Positions 50,311-59,907 of a stretch of DNA of 64,000 nucleotides are shown here, piece after piece. Origin of the DNA: Aromatoleum toluvorans (GTDB lineage Bacteria; Pseudomonadota; Gammaproteobacteria; Burkholderiales; Rhodocyclaceae); contig NZ_WTVN01000002.1 of assembly GCF_012910905.1 (NCBI RefSeq), positions 228,328 to 292,327 on the forward strand, given 5' to 3'. The notes under the pieces are model-generated. The model did no database searches and had not been told where the DNA came from. It saw only the letters and a list, made by a program, of their open reading frames with translations. Every line of letters starts with the position of its first letter. The first letter of the stretch is position 1. A program made the position numbers and the translations under genes.

Positions 50311-50644
50311 GCTGTCGCTCGCCGAGAGCATCCGCGCCATCGTCGAGGAGACGGCGCAGGCGCAGGGCTGCTCGCGCGTGCGGACCGTGGTGCTGGAGAT
50401 CGGTGAGTTGTCGTCGGTCGAGGTCGAGGCGCTGCGTTTCTGTCTCGACACGGTGTTGCGCGACACGTCGGCGGCCGGCGCGGCGATCGAGATCGAGGCG
50501 GTGCCCGGCGTCGGCTGGTGTCCCGCGTGCGAGCGCAGCGTGCCGCTCGCGCAGCGCTACGACCCGTGCCCGCACTGCGGCGGCTACCAGCTGCGGCCGA
50601 CCGGCGGACTGGAGATGCGGGTCAGGGAAATCGAAATCGAATGA
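50303..50644 (+). CDS. hypA: Hydrogenase nickel incorporation protein HypA
   Basis: 113 aa, GTG start overlapping the hupK stop. Begins (M)HELSLAESI, whose second-position histidine is the nickel ligand, and has the zinc finger CPAC...CPHC at about 73-93. Works with HypB to load nickel into the hydrogenase large subunit and sometimes supplies urease, whose cluster lies 6 kb upstream. Confidence 0.97.
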   Translation: MHELSLAESIRAIVEETAQAQGCSRVRTVVLEIGELSSVEVEALRFCLDTVLRDTSAAGAAIEIEAVPGVGWCPACERSVPLAQRYDPCPHCGGYQLRPTGGLEMRVREIEIE

Positions 50645-50691
50645 AGGCATGATGCGGCCCCCGGTGGTCGTAGAGGGAGCAGGGCAGGGCG

Positions 50692-51597
50692 ATGTGTACG
50701 GTGTGCGGCTGTGGCAGCGGTGAAGTGAAGATCGGCGGGGCTGGGTTCGCGAAGGCCGTGCGTCCGAAGGATGGTCCGACGCGGGGCTGGAAGCCGGTGG
50801 CGGCCATGCCGACTGCGGGGCACGCGCCCGCCGCCGTTGCGGACCGCGTCCACGCCGGGCACCACCCCCTGCATTTCGGCGACGGCCCCGCGCATGCGCA
50901 CGCGCCCGGCCTCACGCAGCCGCAGATGGTGAAGATCGAGCGCGACATCCTCGCCAGGAACGACGCCTGCGCGGAACAGAACCGCCGGCAGCTCGCCGCG
51001 CGGGGCATCTTCGCGCTGAACCTCGTCTCCAGCCCCGGCTCGGGCAAGACGACGCTGCTGGTGCGCACCCTCACCGAGCTCGCGGGCCGCGTGCCCGCCG
51101 CCGTCATCGAAGGCGACCAGCAGACCGAGTTCGACGCCGAGCGCATCCGCGCGACCGGCGTGCCGGCGCTGCAGATCAACACCGGCAAGGGCTGCCACCT
51201 CGACGCGGACATGGTCGGCCGCGCGCTCGCGCGGATGGAACTCGCCGACGACAGCCTGCTGCTGATCGAGAACGTCGGCAACCTCGTCTGCCCGGCGGCG
51301 TTCGATCTCGGCGAGGCGCACAAGGTCGCGATCCTGTCGGTGACCGAGGGCGAGGACAAGCCGCTGAAATACCCCGACCTGTTCGCCGCCGCCGACCTGC
51401 TGCTGCTCAACAAGGTCGACCTGCTGCCGTACCTCACCTTCGACGTCGAGCGTGCGATCGCCTACGCGCGCCGCGTGAATCCGCGGATCGAAGTGATCCG
51501 CACCTCGTCGACGAGCGGCGAGGGCATCGCCGAATGGCTCGCGTGGCTCGAACGCGGCCTGGCGAAGGCGCGCGCGGACGGCCTGAGTCGGACATGA
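50692..51597 (+). CDS. hypB: Hydrogenase nickel incorporation GTPase HypB
   Basis: 301 aa. N-terminal high-affinity nickel motif [10 protein letters not shown], then a histidine-rich segment ([18 protein letters not shown], about 60-77), then the GTPase domain with P-loop [24 protein letters not shown], the metal-site ligands in [10 protein letters not shown] and NKVDLLPYL. The histidine stretch suggests nickel storage. Its stop overlaps the hypF start (ATGA). Confidence 0.97.
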   Translation: MCTVCGCGSGEVKIGGAGFAKAVRPKDGPTRGWKPVAAMPTAGHAPAAVADRVHAGHHPLHFGDGPAHAHAPGLTQPQMVKIERDILARNDACAEQNRRQLAARGIFALNLVSSPGSGKTTLLVRTLTELAGRVPAAVIEGDQQTEFDAERIRATGVPALQINTGKGCHLDADMVGRALARMELADDSLLLIENVGNLVCPAAFDLGEAHKVAILSVTEGEDKPLKYPDLFAAADLLLLNKVDLLPYLTFDVERAIAYARRVNPRIEVIRTSSTSGEGIAEWLAWLERGLAKARADGLSRT

Positions 51598-52733
51598 GTT
51601 CGACCCTGCCCGCGCAGGGGGCGCTGCCGCCCCTGATTCCCCTCGCCCTGCACGGCCCGGCGGTGCTCGCGTTCGGCGCCTGGTTCAAGAACGCGCTGTG
51701 CCTCGCGCAGGACGGCGCGGCGTGCATGAGCGCCACCGTCGGCGACCTCGATACGCCCGAGGCCTGTCGCGACATGGATGCCTGGGCCGGGATGCTGCTG
51801 AAGCAGGGCCGGCCCGCAGCGATTGCGCACGACCTGCACCCGGACTTCCATTCCAGCCGCAGCGCCTGCGCACTGGCCGCGCGCCTCGGCGTGCCGGCGA
51901 TCGCCGTGCAGCACCACCATGCGCATGTCGCGGCGGTGCTGGCGGAAAATGGCTACCCCGGCCCGGCACTGGGCCTCGCGCTCGACGGCGTCGGTCTCGG
52001 CACCGACGGCACGGCCTGGGGCGGGGAGCTGCTGCGCGTCGACGGCGCGCAGTTCCAGCGTCTCGGCCATCTCGCACCGCTGCCGCTCGCCGGCGGCGAC
52101 CGCGCCGCGCGCGAACCGTGGCGCATGGCCGCCGCGGTGCTGCATCGTGCCGGCCGCGCCGACGAGATCGCGACGCGCTTCGCCGCGCAGCCCGCGGCGG
52201 CGATGCTCGCGCAGCTCCTTGATCGTGCGTCGCTGTGCCCGCCGACTTCCAGCCTCGGCCGCGTGTTCGATGCCGCGGCGGGACTCCTCGGCCTGTGCCC
52301 GGTGATGCGCGTCGAGGCCGAGGCCGCGATCGCGCTCGAACGCGCGGCGTCCGGATACCTTGAACGCGTCGGCGACGTGCCGGCGGAGCCCGATGGCTGG
52401 TCGATCGACGGGGCGGGGCGGCTCGACCTGTCGCCGATCCTCGTCGCCCTCGCGGATGAATCCGACGCCGGCCGCGGTGCGGCGCGCTTTCACGTCACGC
52501 TCGCCGCCGCGCTCGCCGAGTGGGTCGTGGCCGCCGCCGCACACACCGGCCTGTCGACGGTCGCGCTCTCCGGCGGCTGCCTGCACAACCGCATCCTGTC
52601 GCAACGCCTCGGCGCCGCGCTTCGCCGCCAGGGTCTCGCAGTGCTCGAGGCGCGCACGCTGTCGCCCGGCGACGCCGGCCTCGCGCTCGGGCAGGCGTGG
52701 GTTGCGATCTACCAGCTGAATCACGGACGTTGA
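51594..52733 (+). CDS. hypF: Short HypF carbamoyltransferase (HypF1-like, Kae1 domain only)
   Basis: 379 aa from the ATG at 51594. Full-length HypF is about 750 aa with acylphosphatase, zinc-finger, YrdC and Kae1-like domains; here only the C-terminal Kae1-like carbamoyltransferase part is present, opening [20 protein letters not shown]. The metal and nucleotide motif [14 protein letters not shown] and the [19 protein letters not shown] and [13 protein letters not shown] segments are intact, so the frame is not decaying. Ralstonia HypF1 is a similar short yet active form. Either the missing YrdC/acylphosphatase steps are supplied by another protein, or a full HypF lies elsewhere. Makes the thiocarboxamide used for CN ligands on HypE. 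Confidence 0.88.
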   Translation: MSSTLPAQGALPPLIPLALHGPAVLAFGAWFKNALCLAQDGAACMSATVGDLDTPEACRDMDAWAGMLLKQGRPAAIAHDLHPDFHSSRSACALAARLGVPAIAVQHHHAHVAAVLAENGYPGPALGLALDGVGLGTDGTAWGGELLRVDGAQFQRLGHLAPLPLAGGDRAAREPWRMAAAVLHRAGRADEIATRFAAQPAAAMLAQLLDRASLCPPTSSLGRVFDAAAGLLGLCPVMRVEAEAAIALERAASGYLERVGDVPAEPDGWSIDGAGRLDLSPILVALADESDAGRGAARFHVTLAAALAEWVVAAAAHTGLSTVALSGGCLHNRILSQRLGAALRRQGLAVLEARTLSPGDAGLALGQAWVAIYQLNHGR

Positions 52734-52736
52734 ACC

Positions 52737-52994
52737 ATGTGCCTCGCCATTCCCGCCCGCATCGTCGAACTGCTGCCCGGTGACGCCTGCCGCGTCGATC
52801 TCGGCGGCGTGCGCAAGGAAATCTCGCTCGCACTGGTCGACGGCGCCGAAGTCGGCGACTACGTGATCGTGCATGTCGGCTTTGCGCTGGCGAAGCTCGA
52901 CCAGGACGAGGCCGAGCAGACGCTCGCGCTCTTCGCCGAAGCCGGACTTTCCGGCGCCGCGCTCACCGACTCGGGCGAAGAAGGCGCCGCGTGA
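52737..52994 (+). CDS. hypC: Hydrogenase maturation chaperone HypC
   Basis: 85 aa. Begins [21 protein letters not shown]; Cys2 holds the iron of the nascent Fe(CN)2CO group with HypD. OB-fold with the family segment [17 protein letters not shown]. Ends overlapping hypD by four bases. Confidence 0.97.
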   Translation: MCLAIPARIVELLPGDACRVDLGGVRKEISLALVDGAEVGDYVIVHVGFALAKLDQDEAEQTLALFAEAGLSGAALTDSGEEGAA

Positions 52995-54142
52995 AGTACG
53001 TCGACGAGTTCCGCGACGGGGCGCTCGCGGCGAAACTCGCGGCCGCGATCGCCCGCGAGGCCGACACCGGCCGCGGCTACGCCTTCATGGAATTCTGCGG
53101 CGGCCACACGCACGCGATCTCGCGCTACGGCATCACCGATCTCTTGCCCGCCAATGTGCGCATGATCCACGGCCCCGGCTGCCCGGTGTGCGTGCTGCCG
53201 ATCGGTCGCATCGACATGGCGATCCGCCTCGCGCTCGCGCGCCCGGACGTGACGCTCTGCAGCTACGGCGACTGTCTGCGCGTGCCCGCGTCCGACGGCC
53301 TCTCGCTGTTGAAGGCCAAGGCGCGCGGCGCCAACGTGCGCATGGTGTATTCCGCCGCCGACGCGCTCGCCCTCGCGCAGAAGCTCCCGGAACGCGAAGT
53401 CGTGTTCTTCGCGATCGGCTTCGAGACCACGACCCCGCCCACCGCGCTGGTGCTGCGCCAGGCGCAGGCGCTGGGGCTCGCGAACTTCAGCGTGCTGTGC
53501 AACCACGTGCTGACGCCGTCCGCGATCCTGACGATCCTCGAATCGCCCGAAGTGCGCGAACTCGGCACCGTGCCGCTCGACGGTTTCATCGGCCCCGCGC
53601 ACGTGTCGACGATCATCGGCAGCCGCCCCTACGCCTTCTTCGCCGAGGAATACCGCAAGCCCGTCGTGATCGCCGGCTTCGAGCCGCTCGACGTGATGCA
53701 GGCGATCCGCATGCTGATCCGGCAGGTGAACGAAGGCCGCGCCGAAGTCGAGAACGAATTCACGCGCGCGGTCACCGAGGAGGGCAACCTCAAGGCGCAG
53801 GCGCTTGTCTCCGAAGTCTTCGAGCTGCGCCGCCGCTTCGAATGGCGCGGCCTGCGCGAAGTGCCGTACTCGGCGTTGAAGATCCGCGCCCCCTTCGCCA
53901 AGTGGGACGCCGAAGCCAAGTTCGGCCTCGAATTCGTCTCCGTCCCCGACCACCGCGCCTGCGAATGCGGCGCGATCCTGCGCGGCGTGAAGACACCGAC
54001 CGACTGCAAACTGTTCGGCACCGTGTGCACGCCCGAGAACCCGATGGGCTCGTGCATGGTGTCGTCCGAAGGCGCCTGCGCGGCGCACTACAACTACGGG
54101 CGCTTCCGGGACATCCCGGTCGTCGCCGGGACCGCCCCATGA
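52991..54142 (+). CDS. hypD: Hydrogenase maturation protein HypD
   Basis: 383 aa, GTG start in the hypC stop. Fe-S protein on which the Fe(CN)2CO centre is built. Conserved motifs: [26 protein letters not shown] (redox cysteines), [10 protein letters not shown], and a C-terminal cluster-binding set [32 protein letters not shown] (in parts). Length normal. Confidence 0.97.
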   Translation: MKYVDEFRDGALAAKLAAAIAREADTGRGYAFMEFCGGHTHAISRYGITDLLPANVRMIHGPGCPVCVLPIGRIDMAIRLALARPDVTLCSYGDCLRVPASDGLSLLKAKARGANVRMVYSAADALALAQKLPEREVVFFAIGFETTTPPTALVLRQAQALGLANFSVLCNHVLTPSAILTILESPEVRELGTVPLDGFIGPAHVSTIIGSRPYAFFAEEYRKPVVIAGFEPLDVMQAIRMLIRQVNEGRAEVENEFTRAVTEEGNLKAQALVSEVFELRRRFEWRGLREVPYSALKIRAPFAKWDAEAKFGLEFVSVPDHRACECGAILRGVKTPTDCKLFGTVCTPENPMGSCMVSSEGACAAHYNYGRFRDIPVVAGTAP

Positions 54143-55203
54143 GCTTTGCCGGAACCATCAGGAAGGGCTACGTCCGCCCGCTGGACCTCAAGCACGGCCG
54201 TGTCGACCTCGGCCACGGCGCCGGCGGCCGCGCAATGGCGCAGCTGATCGCCGAACTCTTCGCCGCCGCCTTCGCCAACGAACACCTCGACCGCGGCGAC
54301 GACGCCGCCGTGCTGCCCGCCCCCGCGCCGGGCGAGCGCCTCGTCGTCGCGACCGACGCCCACGTCGTCAGCCCCCTGTTCTTCCCCGGCGGCGACATCG
54401 GCTGCCTGTCCGTGCATGGCACGGTGAACGACCTCGCCGTGATGGGCGCGCGCCCGCTGTACCTCGCCGCAAGCTTCATCCTCGAGGAAGGCTTCTCGCT
54501 CGCCGAGCTCGCGCGCATCGTCTCTTCGATGGCGCACGCGTCGCGCGATGCCGGCGTGCCGGTCGTCACCGGCGACACCAAGGTCGTCGAGCAGGGCAAG
54601 GGCGACGGCGTCTTCATCACGACCACCGGCATCGGCGCGCTCCCCGCCGGGCGCGACATCGGCGGCGCCAACGCGCGCCCCGGCGACGCGATCCTCGTCT
54701 CCGGCACCCTCGGCGATCACGGCATGGCGATCATGGCGCAACGCGAATCGCTCGCCTTCGACGCCGAAATCACCTCCGACACCGCCGCGCTGCACGGCCT
54801 CGTCGCCGCGATGCTCGAAGCGGTGCCCACGATCCGCGTGCTGCGCGACCCGACGCGCGGCGGCCTCGCGACCACCCTCAACGAGATCGCGAGCCAGTCG
54901 GGCGTCGGCATGGAGCTCGACGAAGCCGCGATTCCGGTCCTGCCCCAGGTCGCAGCCGCGTGTGAGCTGCTGGGCCTGGACCCGCTCTACGTCGCCAACG
55001 AAGGCAAGCTGATCGCGATCTGCCCGGCGGAGGATGCCGAGCGCCTCCTCGCCGCGATGCGCGCCCACCCGCTGGGAGAACGCGCGGCGCGCATCGGCAC
55101 GGTCACCGCCGACGCCAACGGCTTCGTGCAGATCCGCACCACGTTCGGCGGAAGGCGCATGGTGGATTGGCTGTCGGGCGAACAACTGCCGCGCATCTGC
55201 TGA
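54139..55203 (+). CDS. hypE: Hydrogenase maturation protein HypE
   Basis: 354 aa; ATG overlaps the hypD stop. PurM-like ATPase that dehydrates the C-terminal thiocarboxamide to thiocyanate. Features: HGAGGRAMAQLI, VVTGDTKVVEQGKGDGVFI, RDPTRGGLATTLNEIA, and the invariant C-terminus PRIC with the carbamoylated cysteine. Receives the carbamoyl group from the short HypF encoded just upstream. Confidence 0.98.
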   Translation: MSFAGTIRKGYVRPLDLKHGRVDLGHGAGGRAMAQLIAELFAAAFANEHLDRGDDAAVLPAPAPGERLVVATDAHVVSPLFFPGGDIGCLSVHGTVNDLAVMGARPLYLAASFILEEGFSLAELARIVSSMAHASRDAGVPVVTGDTKVVEQGKGDGVFITTTGIGALPAGRDIGGANARPGDAILVSGTLGDHGMAIMAQRESLAFDAEITSDTAALHGLVAAMLEAVPTIRVLRDPTRGGLATTLNEIASQSGVGMELDEAAIPVLPQVAAACELLGLDPLYVANEGKLIAICPAEDAERLLAAMRAHPLGERAARIGTVTADANGFVQIRTTFGGRRMVDWLSGEQLPRIC

Positions 55204-55210
55204 GAGAGAC

Positions 55211-57130
55211 ATGCGCATCCTCCTCCTCACCCACAGCTTCAACAGCCTCACGCAACGCCTCTTCGCGGAGTTGAAAGCCGACGGCCACGAACTCTCGGTC
55301 GAATTCGACATCGCCGACCGCGTCGCCGAGGAAGCCGTCGCGCTGTTCCGCCCCGAGCTGATCCTCGCGCCCTTCCTCAAGCGCGCCGTGCCCGCGTCGA
55401 TCTGGTCGCGCCACCTGACGCTGATCGTGCATCCCGGCATCGTCGGCGACCGTGGCCCCTCGGCGCTCGACTGGGCGATCATGAACGGCGAGACGGAGTG
55501 GGGCGTCACCGTGCTGCAGGCCGAAGCGGAGATGGACGCCGGCCCCGTGTGGGCGAGCGTCACCTTCCCGATGCGCGACGCGACGAAGGCGAGCCTCTAC
55601 CGCAACGAAGTCACCGCTGCCGCGCTGCAGGCGGTCAGAACCGCGCTCGAACGTGTTCAGGACTGGCGAGCCGGAGAATGGGCGCCAACGCCCCTCGCCC
55701 AAATATTGGAAAAAGCCAAACAATCTGGCACGACAGAAAACGTCCAAGACAACGAAACACCATCCATTCCTGCACACGGCAGCCCCCTCCGGGCGCTGTT
55801 TCGTGCTGAGGCGTCCGCCACGCGTCCAACGAAGCGCGAGACAGCGCCCGGAGGGGGCGGTTTAGTGCCCGACCAAGCACAAGTCGGCATCGAACGCCCG
55901 CTGATGAAACAGCGCGACCGAGCCATCGACTGGCCCAACGACACCACCAACACGATCCTGAAAAAACTCCGCGCCGCCGACGGCTTCCCCGGCGTCGCCG
56001 ACGCGCTGTTCGGCACGCCCTGCCACCTCTTCGACGCCCACCCCGCAACGCCCGACGAACTCCGCCCCGCAGAACCCGGCGAAGTCATCGCCCGCCGCGA
56101 CGGCGCCCTCCTGCGCGCAACGCCCGACGGCGCCGTCTGGATCGGCCACGTCAAACGCCCCGACCACGACCACCCCTTCAAGCTCCCCGCCACCGTCGCC
56201 TTCGCCTTGGAGGCCGCCGCACTGCCGGAACTCGCGATCCCCTTGATGCGCGCCGCCGCCGACCCCCGCTGGAGCGAACTCCGCTACCGCGAAAGCCCCG
56301 ACGGCGCCATCGGCTTCCTCGCCTTCGACTTCTACAACGGCGCGATGGCCACCGACCAATGCCGCCGCCTCGCCGGCGCGATTCGATTCGCCGCGAGCCG
56401 CCCGACCCGCGTCCTCGTCCTCGAAGGCGGACGCGACTTCTGGTCCAACGGCATCCACCTCAACCGCATCGAGGCCGCCGCCTCCCCCGCGGACGAATCC
56501 TGGGCCAACATCAACGCGATGAACGACGCCTGCCTTGCGCTGCTCACCCTCACCGACCGCCTCACCGTCGCCGCGCTGCGCGGCAACGCCGGGGCAGGGG
56601 GCTGCTTCCTCGCGCTCGCGGCGGATTACGTGTGGGCGCGCGACGGCATCGTGCTGAATCCGCACTACAAGAACATGGGCAACCTGTTCGGCTCCGAATA
56701 CTGGAGCTACCTGCTGCCGCGCCGCGTCGGCCCCGAGGCGGGGCGCCGCATCATGGCCAACCGCCTGCCGCTCCGCGCACGCGCCGCACGCGCCGCGGGC
56801 CTCATCGACGCCACCTTCAGCCCAGATTTGCCGAGCTTCGAAAGCGAAGTCGCCCGCCACGCCGCAGCCCTCACCGCCGACCCCGCGTTCCTCGACCGCA
56901 TCGCCGCGAAGACCGCCCGCCGCGCCGCCGACGAAGCCGAAAAGCCGCTCGCCGCGTACCGCGACGAAGAACTCGCCGCGATGCGCCGCAACTTCTACGG
57001 CTTCGACCCCAGCTACCACGTTGCGCGCTACCACTTCGTGATGAAGAGCCCGCACTCCTGGACCCCGCGCCACCTCGCGCGCCATCGCGAGATCGGCTGG
57101 CAGATGTCGGTGGCGGCCGATGTTGCGTGA
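55211..57130 (+). CDS. hoxX: HoxX/HypX, CO-forming hydrogenase maturation enzyme, with an in-frame repeat insertion
   Basis: 639 aa. The N-terminal formyl-THF hydrolase/formyltransferase-like domain (about 1-160) has HPGIVGDRGPSALDWAI; the C-terminal enoyl-CoA hydratase-like domain (about 285-600) has LEGGRDFWSNGIHLNRIE and ALRGNAGAGGCFLALAADY (each in part). HoxX makes the CO ligand of the [NiFe] centre from formyl-THF under aerobic conditions. Between the domains, about residues 165-222 correspond to a stretch absent from the family; it contains a perfect 18-bp inverted repeat (55782-55858) and unusually AT-rich flanking codons (KAKQSGTTENVQDNE). The frame is kept, and the insert lies in the interdomain linker, so the enzyme may still work. 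Family length is about 540-610. Confidence 0.9.
   Translation: MRILLLTHSFNSLTQRLFAELKADGHELSVEFDIADRVAEEAVALFRPELILAPFLKRAVPASIWSRHLTLIVHPGIVGDRGPSALDWAIMNGETEWGVTVLQAEAEMDAGPVWASVTFPMRDATKASLYRNEVTAAALQAVRTALERVQDWRAGEWAPTPLAQILEKAKQSGTTENVQDNETPSIPAHGSPLRALFRAEASATRPTKRETAPGGGGLVPDQAQVGIERPLMKQRDRAIDWPNDTTNTILKKLRAADGFPGVADALFGTPCHLFDAHPATPDELRPAEPGEVIARRDGALLRATPDGAVWIGHVKRPDHDHPFKLPATVAFALEAAALPELAIPLMRAAADPRWSELRYRESPDGAIGFLAFDFYNGAMATDQCRRLAGAIRFAASRPTRVLVLEGGRDFWSNGIHLNRIEAAASPADESWANINAMNDACLALLTLTDRLTVAALRGNAGAGGCFLALAADYVWARDGIVLNPHYKNMGNLFGSEYWSYLLPRRVGPEAGRRIMANRLPLRARAARAAGLIDATFSPDLPSFESEVARHAAALTADPAFLDRIAAKTARRAADEAEKPLAAYRDEELAAMRRNFYGFDPSYHVARYHFVMKSPHSWTPRHLARHREIGWQMSVAADVA
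55782..55858. repeat. Palindromic repeat inserted in hoxX
   Basis: GCCCCCTCCGGGCGCTGT (55782-55799) and its exact reverse complement at 55841-55858 flank a 41-nt spacer. The element is in frame within hoxX, with a lower-GC flank on its left (about 55700-55780). Looks like a mobile palindromic element captured in coding sequence. Confidence 0.85.
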
Positions 57131-57229
57131 ATTGTCCATCTGCTTGCGGCACCGGCTTCTCCCGGCAGATGCAGCAGGCCATCATGAATCTTGTGCAGAG
57201 GAGCCCTTCGTGGTTTGTACCGAATGGAC

Positions 57230-59410
57230 TCAGGCCAGGACGGACGTTTCCCGCCTTGCGGTGGCACGGGATGCGGTGATGTCCCGCCGCAGATCGTCAC
57301 TCCACACAAGTTCGACCAGGTTCGGTGCCCGAGTGTGCCGATAAGAGGCACTCTCACCGCCCCGCGACAGTTGCAGGAGTTCGTTCTCGTGGATGCTCTG
57401 GCGGTAGATGAAACCCTCGTGCGGATAGTAGCCGCGGCGAATGATGTAACCGCCTCCCTCCCGACGTGTCGCGGTCTGCGTCGCGATGACGGGGCTGCGC
57501 ATGCTGTCCGCGTCCTCATCGCTCATGATCGGATAGGGGGTGTCGTGTTCCGCGGCGCGTATGAGTAGTTCTTCGTCGGCCGTCAGGGGAACACCGGCAT
57601 CCCGTTTCGCCTGAGCATCCTTCACTTGTGTCGCGAGCGCATGCACTTTGCGGTCGAATCCTCGCAGCTCTTCGGGAGAGCGGCGCATGACATCCGCTGT
57701 CTTGACGCGCTTGTCGTACTCGGTAACTTCCCCGGCCAGATAGAAACCGGCGAAGGAGTCGTGCACGTAGTCGTCGAAGAAGCGTTCGACGTCGGGCGGA
57801 AGCGGCTCGCAGCGCTCGAAGATCCCCAATGCCCAGCGTTCCCAGGCGTCGAGGGGAAGGTGCGACTGGGCATGGTCGAAATGCCACTTGTTGATCCGTG
57901 CGAGATCGTCCGGGGCGAAGGGGCGTTGCGGGGAGTCGTGTGACCCCGCCGGCGAGCGGCCAGTCCGCCGTTCGCGCAGGGCTTCGAGGTCGCCGGCGAG
58001 CATCTGGTTGGCCTCGCGCAGATCCTGGCGTTCTTGTGGGGTTGCCGCATGGAAGCTGGTGGTGTTCTCCAGCCCGCGAAGCCGGGCCGCGCGCCAGCGG
58101 TAGTAAAGCTTCATATGCGTCGCCAGGAGGGCACCCTCCTTCCCGAGCGCGCCCGTATAGGCGTTCCAGGCCGAAGCGAGGGCGGCATCGACCTCGAAAT
58201 CGATCTTGTCGCGTGCCTCCAACTCGCTGAATGGGTTCAGTGGCACGCCCGCTGCGCGCGCGGCTGTGTACATGTGCAGTAGCGGAACCTGCGATAGCAA
58301 TGCGCCTTGCCCGCCTCGCCCCTTGCCCTGCTCACCCGGCGCGTAGCCTCCACCGACATCCGAATGAACGCCGGGGTAAAACACCTCCTTGAACTTGTCG
58401 CCCTTCGAACTTTGCAGGCGCGTCACGGGGAAATTCATGCGCAGCTCGTGGGTGGCGATGAAGTGGCGTCCCGCTTGCACGCACGCTGGCAAGGGATCCA
58501 GGATGCGATTCGCCCACGACCAATGCCCGTCGAACACTGCCCCCGGAAGAGGGAGCGTGCGCGCGATGGAAGCCGAACCGCCGACACTCGCGACCGTGTC
58601 GAAAACACCGAGGAAATCGATGCGGGTGTCGATCCCGACGAGTCGCTGGCCCTCGAGCAAGTCGTCCAGAAAGTGACAGAAGGCAACCGCCTCGGCCGCT
58701 CCGCGTGAAAAGCCGAAGACCGAGATCCGCAGGGACGGAATGGTCGGCTTCCGGATTGCCGCAAGGGCTGTCTTCAGCTTTGCCAGGTGGGGCGCGAACC
58801 ATCTCCGGTGCGTCATCACCCTGGACGGGCCCTTGCCGTTGCCGAGCTGCTCGACATTGCCGACTTCCGATCCGTATGATTGGGCGAGTCGCCCCGCCTC
58901 GCTGTCTCGGAAGAGGGGTTCCTGGCCGCGCACAGCCATGTGGATGGCGTTCAGTATCTGCAAGAGCCCCCAGATGATCCTCGCTTCCCCTCCGCGAGCG
59001 AATGCCTTGCCTCCAGCCGATTCAGTGAGTTCGCCGATTTCCTTGAAGGGTGTCCCGACGCCTGACACGTAAAAGGAGTAGTAGCCGCTGTCTTGCTTGT
59101 CTGCAGGATAGCTGCGAAAGAGGCGTGCGATATTGCTGTGGCTGCAATCCTGGGGGCGCAGGGGCCGGTTCGCCAGCGGTCCCGGTATTCCGGTCTCGGG
59201 GTCGGGAAGGCCCATGCGTTTTCCGTCCCGATCGCGCTCAAGATTGTTGTTGGTTCCATCAAAGAACAGCCCGACTCGAACGGGTATGCTGCAAGGGGTG
59301 TCGGAGGCGAACTCGCAATTGGCCAGAGCGATCTGTGAATGGGCGAAGGCCGTCGATGCCAAGAACTCCGCGGCCGGATAGGGCGCATCGACTGGTGTGG
59401 CATTGACCAT
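57230..59410 (-). CDS. DUF2235 / Tle1-type T6SS phospholipase effector
   Basis: 726 aa. An alpha/beta-hydrolase of the DUF2235 family: LFFDGTNNN (D51-N56) near the N-terminus, the nucleophile elbow G233-F-S235-R-G237 inside VFGFSRGAAEA, a conserved LGVFDTVASVG with a likely acid residue, and PGVHSDVGGGY with the likely catalytic histidine. This is the Tle1 group of antibacterial lipases delivered by type VI secretion. The C-terminal 300 residues are charged and helical without recognised motifs. It starts six bases after the upstream lipoprotein stop and is last in a vgrG-adaptor-lipoprotein-effector unit. GC content is clearly lower than in hypE or vgrG, suggesting separate acquisition of the cargo. 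Confidence 0.85.
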   Translation of the reverse strand: MVNATPVDAPYPAAEFLASTAFAHSQIALANCEFASDTPCSIPVRVGLFFDGTNNNLERDRDGKRMGLPDPETGIPGPLANRPLRPQDCSHSNIARLFRSYPADKQDSGYYSFYVSGVGTPFKEIGELTESAGGKAFARGGEARIIWGLLQILNAIHMAVRGQEPLFRDSEAGRLAQSYGSEVGNVEQLGNGKGPSRVMTHRRWFAPHLAKLKTALAAIRKPTIPSLRISVFGFSRGAAEAVAFCHFLDDLLEGQRLVGIDTRIDFLGVFDTVASVGGSASIARTLPLPGAVFDGHWSWANRILDPLPACVQAGRHFIATHELRMNFPVTRLQSSKGDKFKEVFYPGVHSDVGGGYAPGEQGKGRGGQGALLSQVPLLHMYTAARAAGVPLNPFSELEARDKIDFEVDAALASAWNAYTGALGKEGALLATHMKLYYRWRAARLRGLENTTSFHAATPQERQDLREANQMLAGDLEALRERRTGRSPAGSHDSPQRPFAPDDLARINKWHFDHAQSHLPLDAWERWALGIFERCEPLPPDVERFFDDYVHDSFAGFYLAGEVTEYDKRVKTADVMRRSPEELRGFDRKVHALATQVKDAQAKRDAGVPLTADEELLIRAAEHDTPYPIMSDEDADSMRSPVIATQTATRREGGGYIIRRGYYPHEGFIYRQSIHENELLQLSRGGESASYRHTRAPNLVELVWSDDLRRDITASRATARRETSVLA

Positions 59411-59416
59411 GGCTGC

Positions 59417-59863
59417 TCAGTTGGAAGAGCGGCCGATAGCCGGCTTGACCGGACGCGGAATGGGATACCGCGGATTTGCCGGCCCCACCCAACTGACGAC
59501 GACCCGTACTTCGTCATCGGGAAAGAAATGCATGTAGATGCTGCCGGGTTCGTCGTATTTTTCGACTTCGACGACCTTCTCCTTGATGACGTCCTGGATG
59601 CCCTCGGGCATGTTCCAGCGCACCAACACTTTCATGCCCGGGTGCCACACGCGTGGAATGGTCGTGCAGCAGATATTTGCGACACCGGCCCCCCAAGCCG
59701 GCATGTTTCCGCCGCCGGAGCCGTCTACCGTTGCCGAATAGATGTACTTCCCGGTGTGATTGACGATGCCGACCTGCGCCGGGGCGTAAGGGCTCTCGGT
59801 CTTTGCGAGTGCGGCGCAGCCGCTGACGAGCAGGCAGCATGCGAGTATCGATAGGCGATTCAT
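59417..59863 (-). CDS. DUF3304-like lipoprotein, putative immunity protein for the lipase effector
   Basis: 148 aa from the ATG at 59863 (an ATG at 59878 would add five residues; neither has a good Shine-Dalgarno). Lipoprotein signal MNRLSILACCLLVSGC with lipobox cysteine at position 16, so it is anchored in the periplasm. The mature domain has NHTGKYIYSATVDGSGGGN, NICCTTIPRVWHPGMKVLV and VRVVVSWVGPANPRYP-like segments typical of DUF3304 proteins found beside Tle1 effectors. Position directly before the lipase, and periplasmic location, fit an immunity protein protecting against self or sibling attack. Direct inhibition is inferred. Confidence 0.75.
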   Translation of the reverse strand: MNRLSILACCLLVSGCAALAKTESPYAPAQVGIVNHTGKYIYSATVDGSGGGNMPAWGAGVANICCTTIPRVWHPGMKVLVRWNMPEGIQDVIKEKVVEVEKYDEPGSIYMHFFPDDEVRVVVSWVGPANPRYPIPRPVKPAIGRSSN

Positions 59864-59907
59864 GTGGATTGGTTTCATGTCGATGAGGGGAGTTGTATCC
59901 GTGCTTC

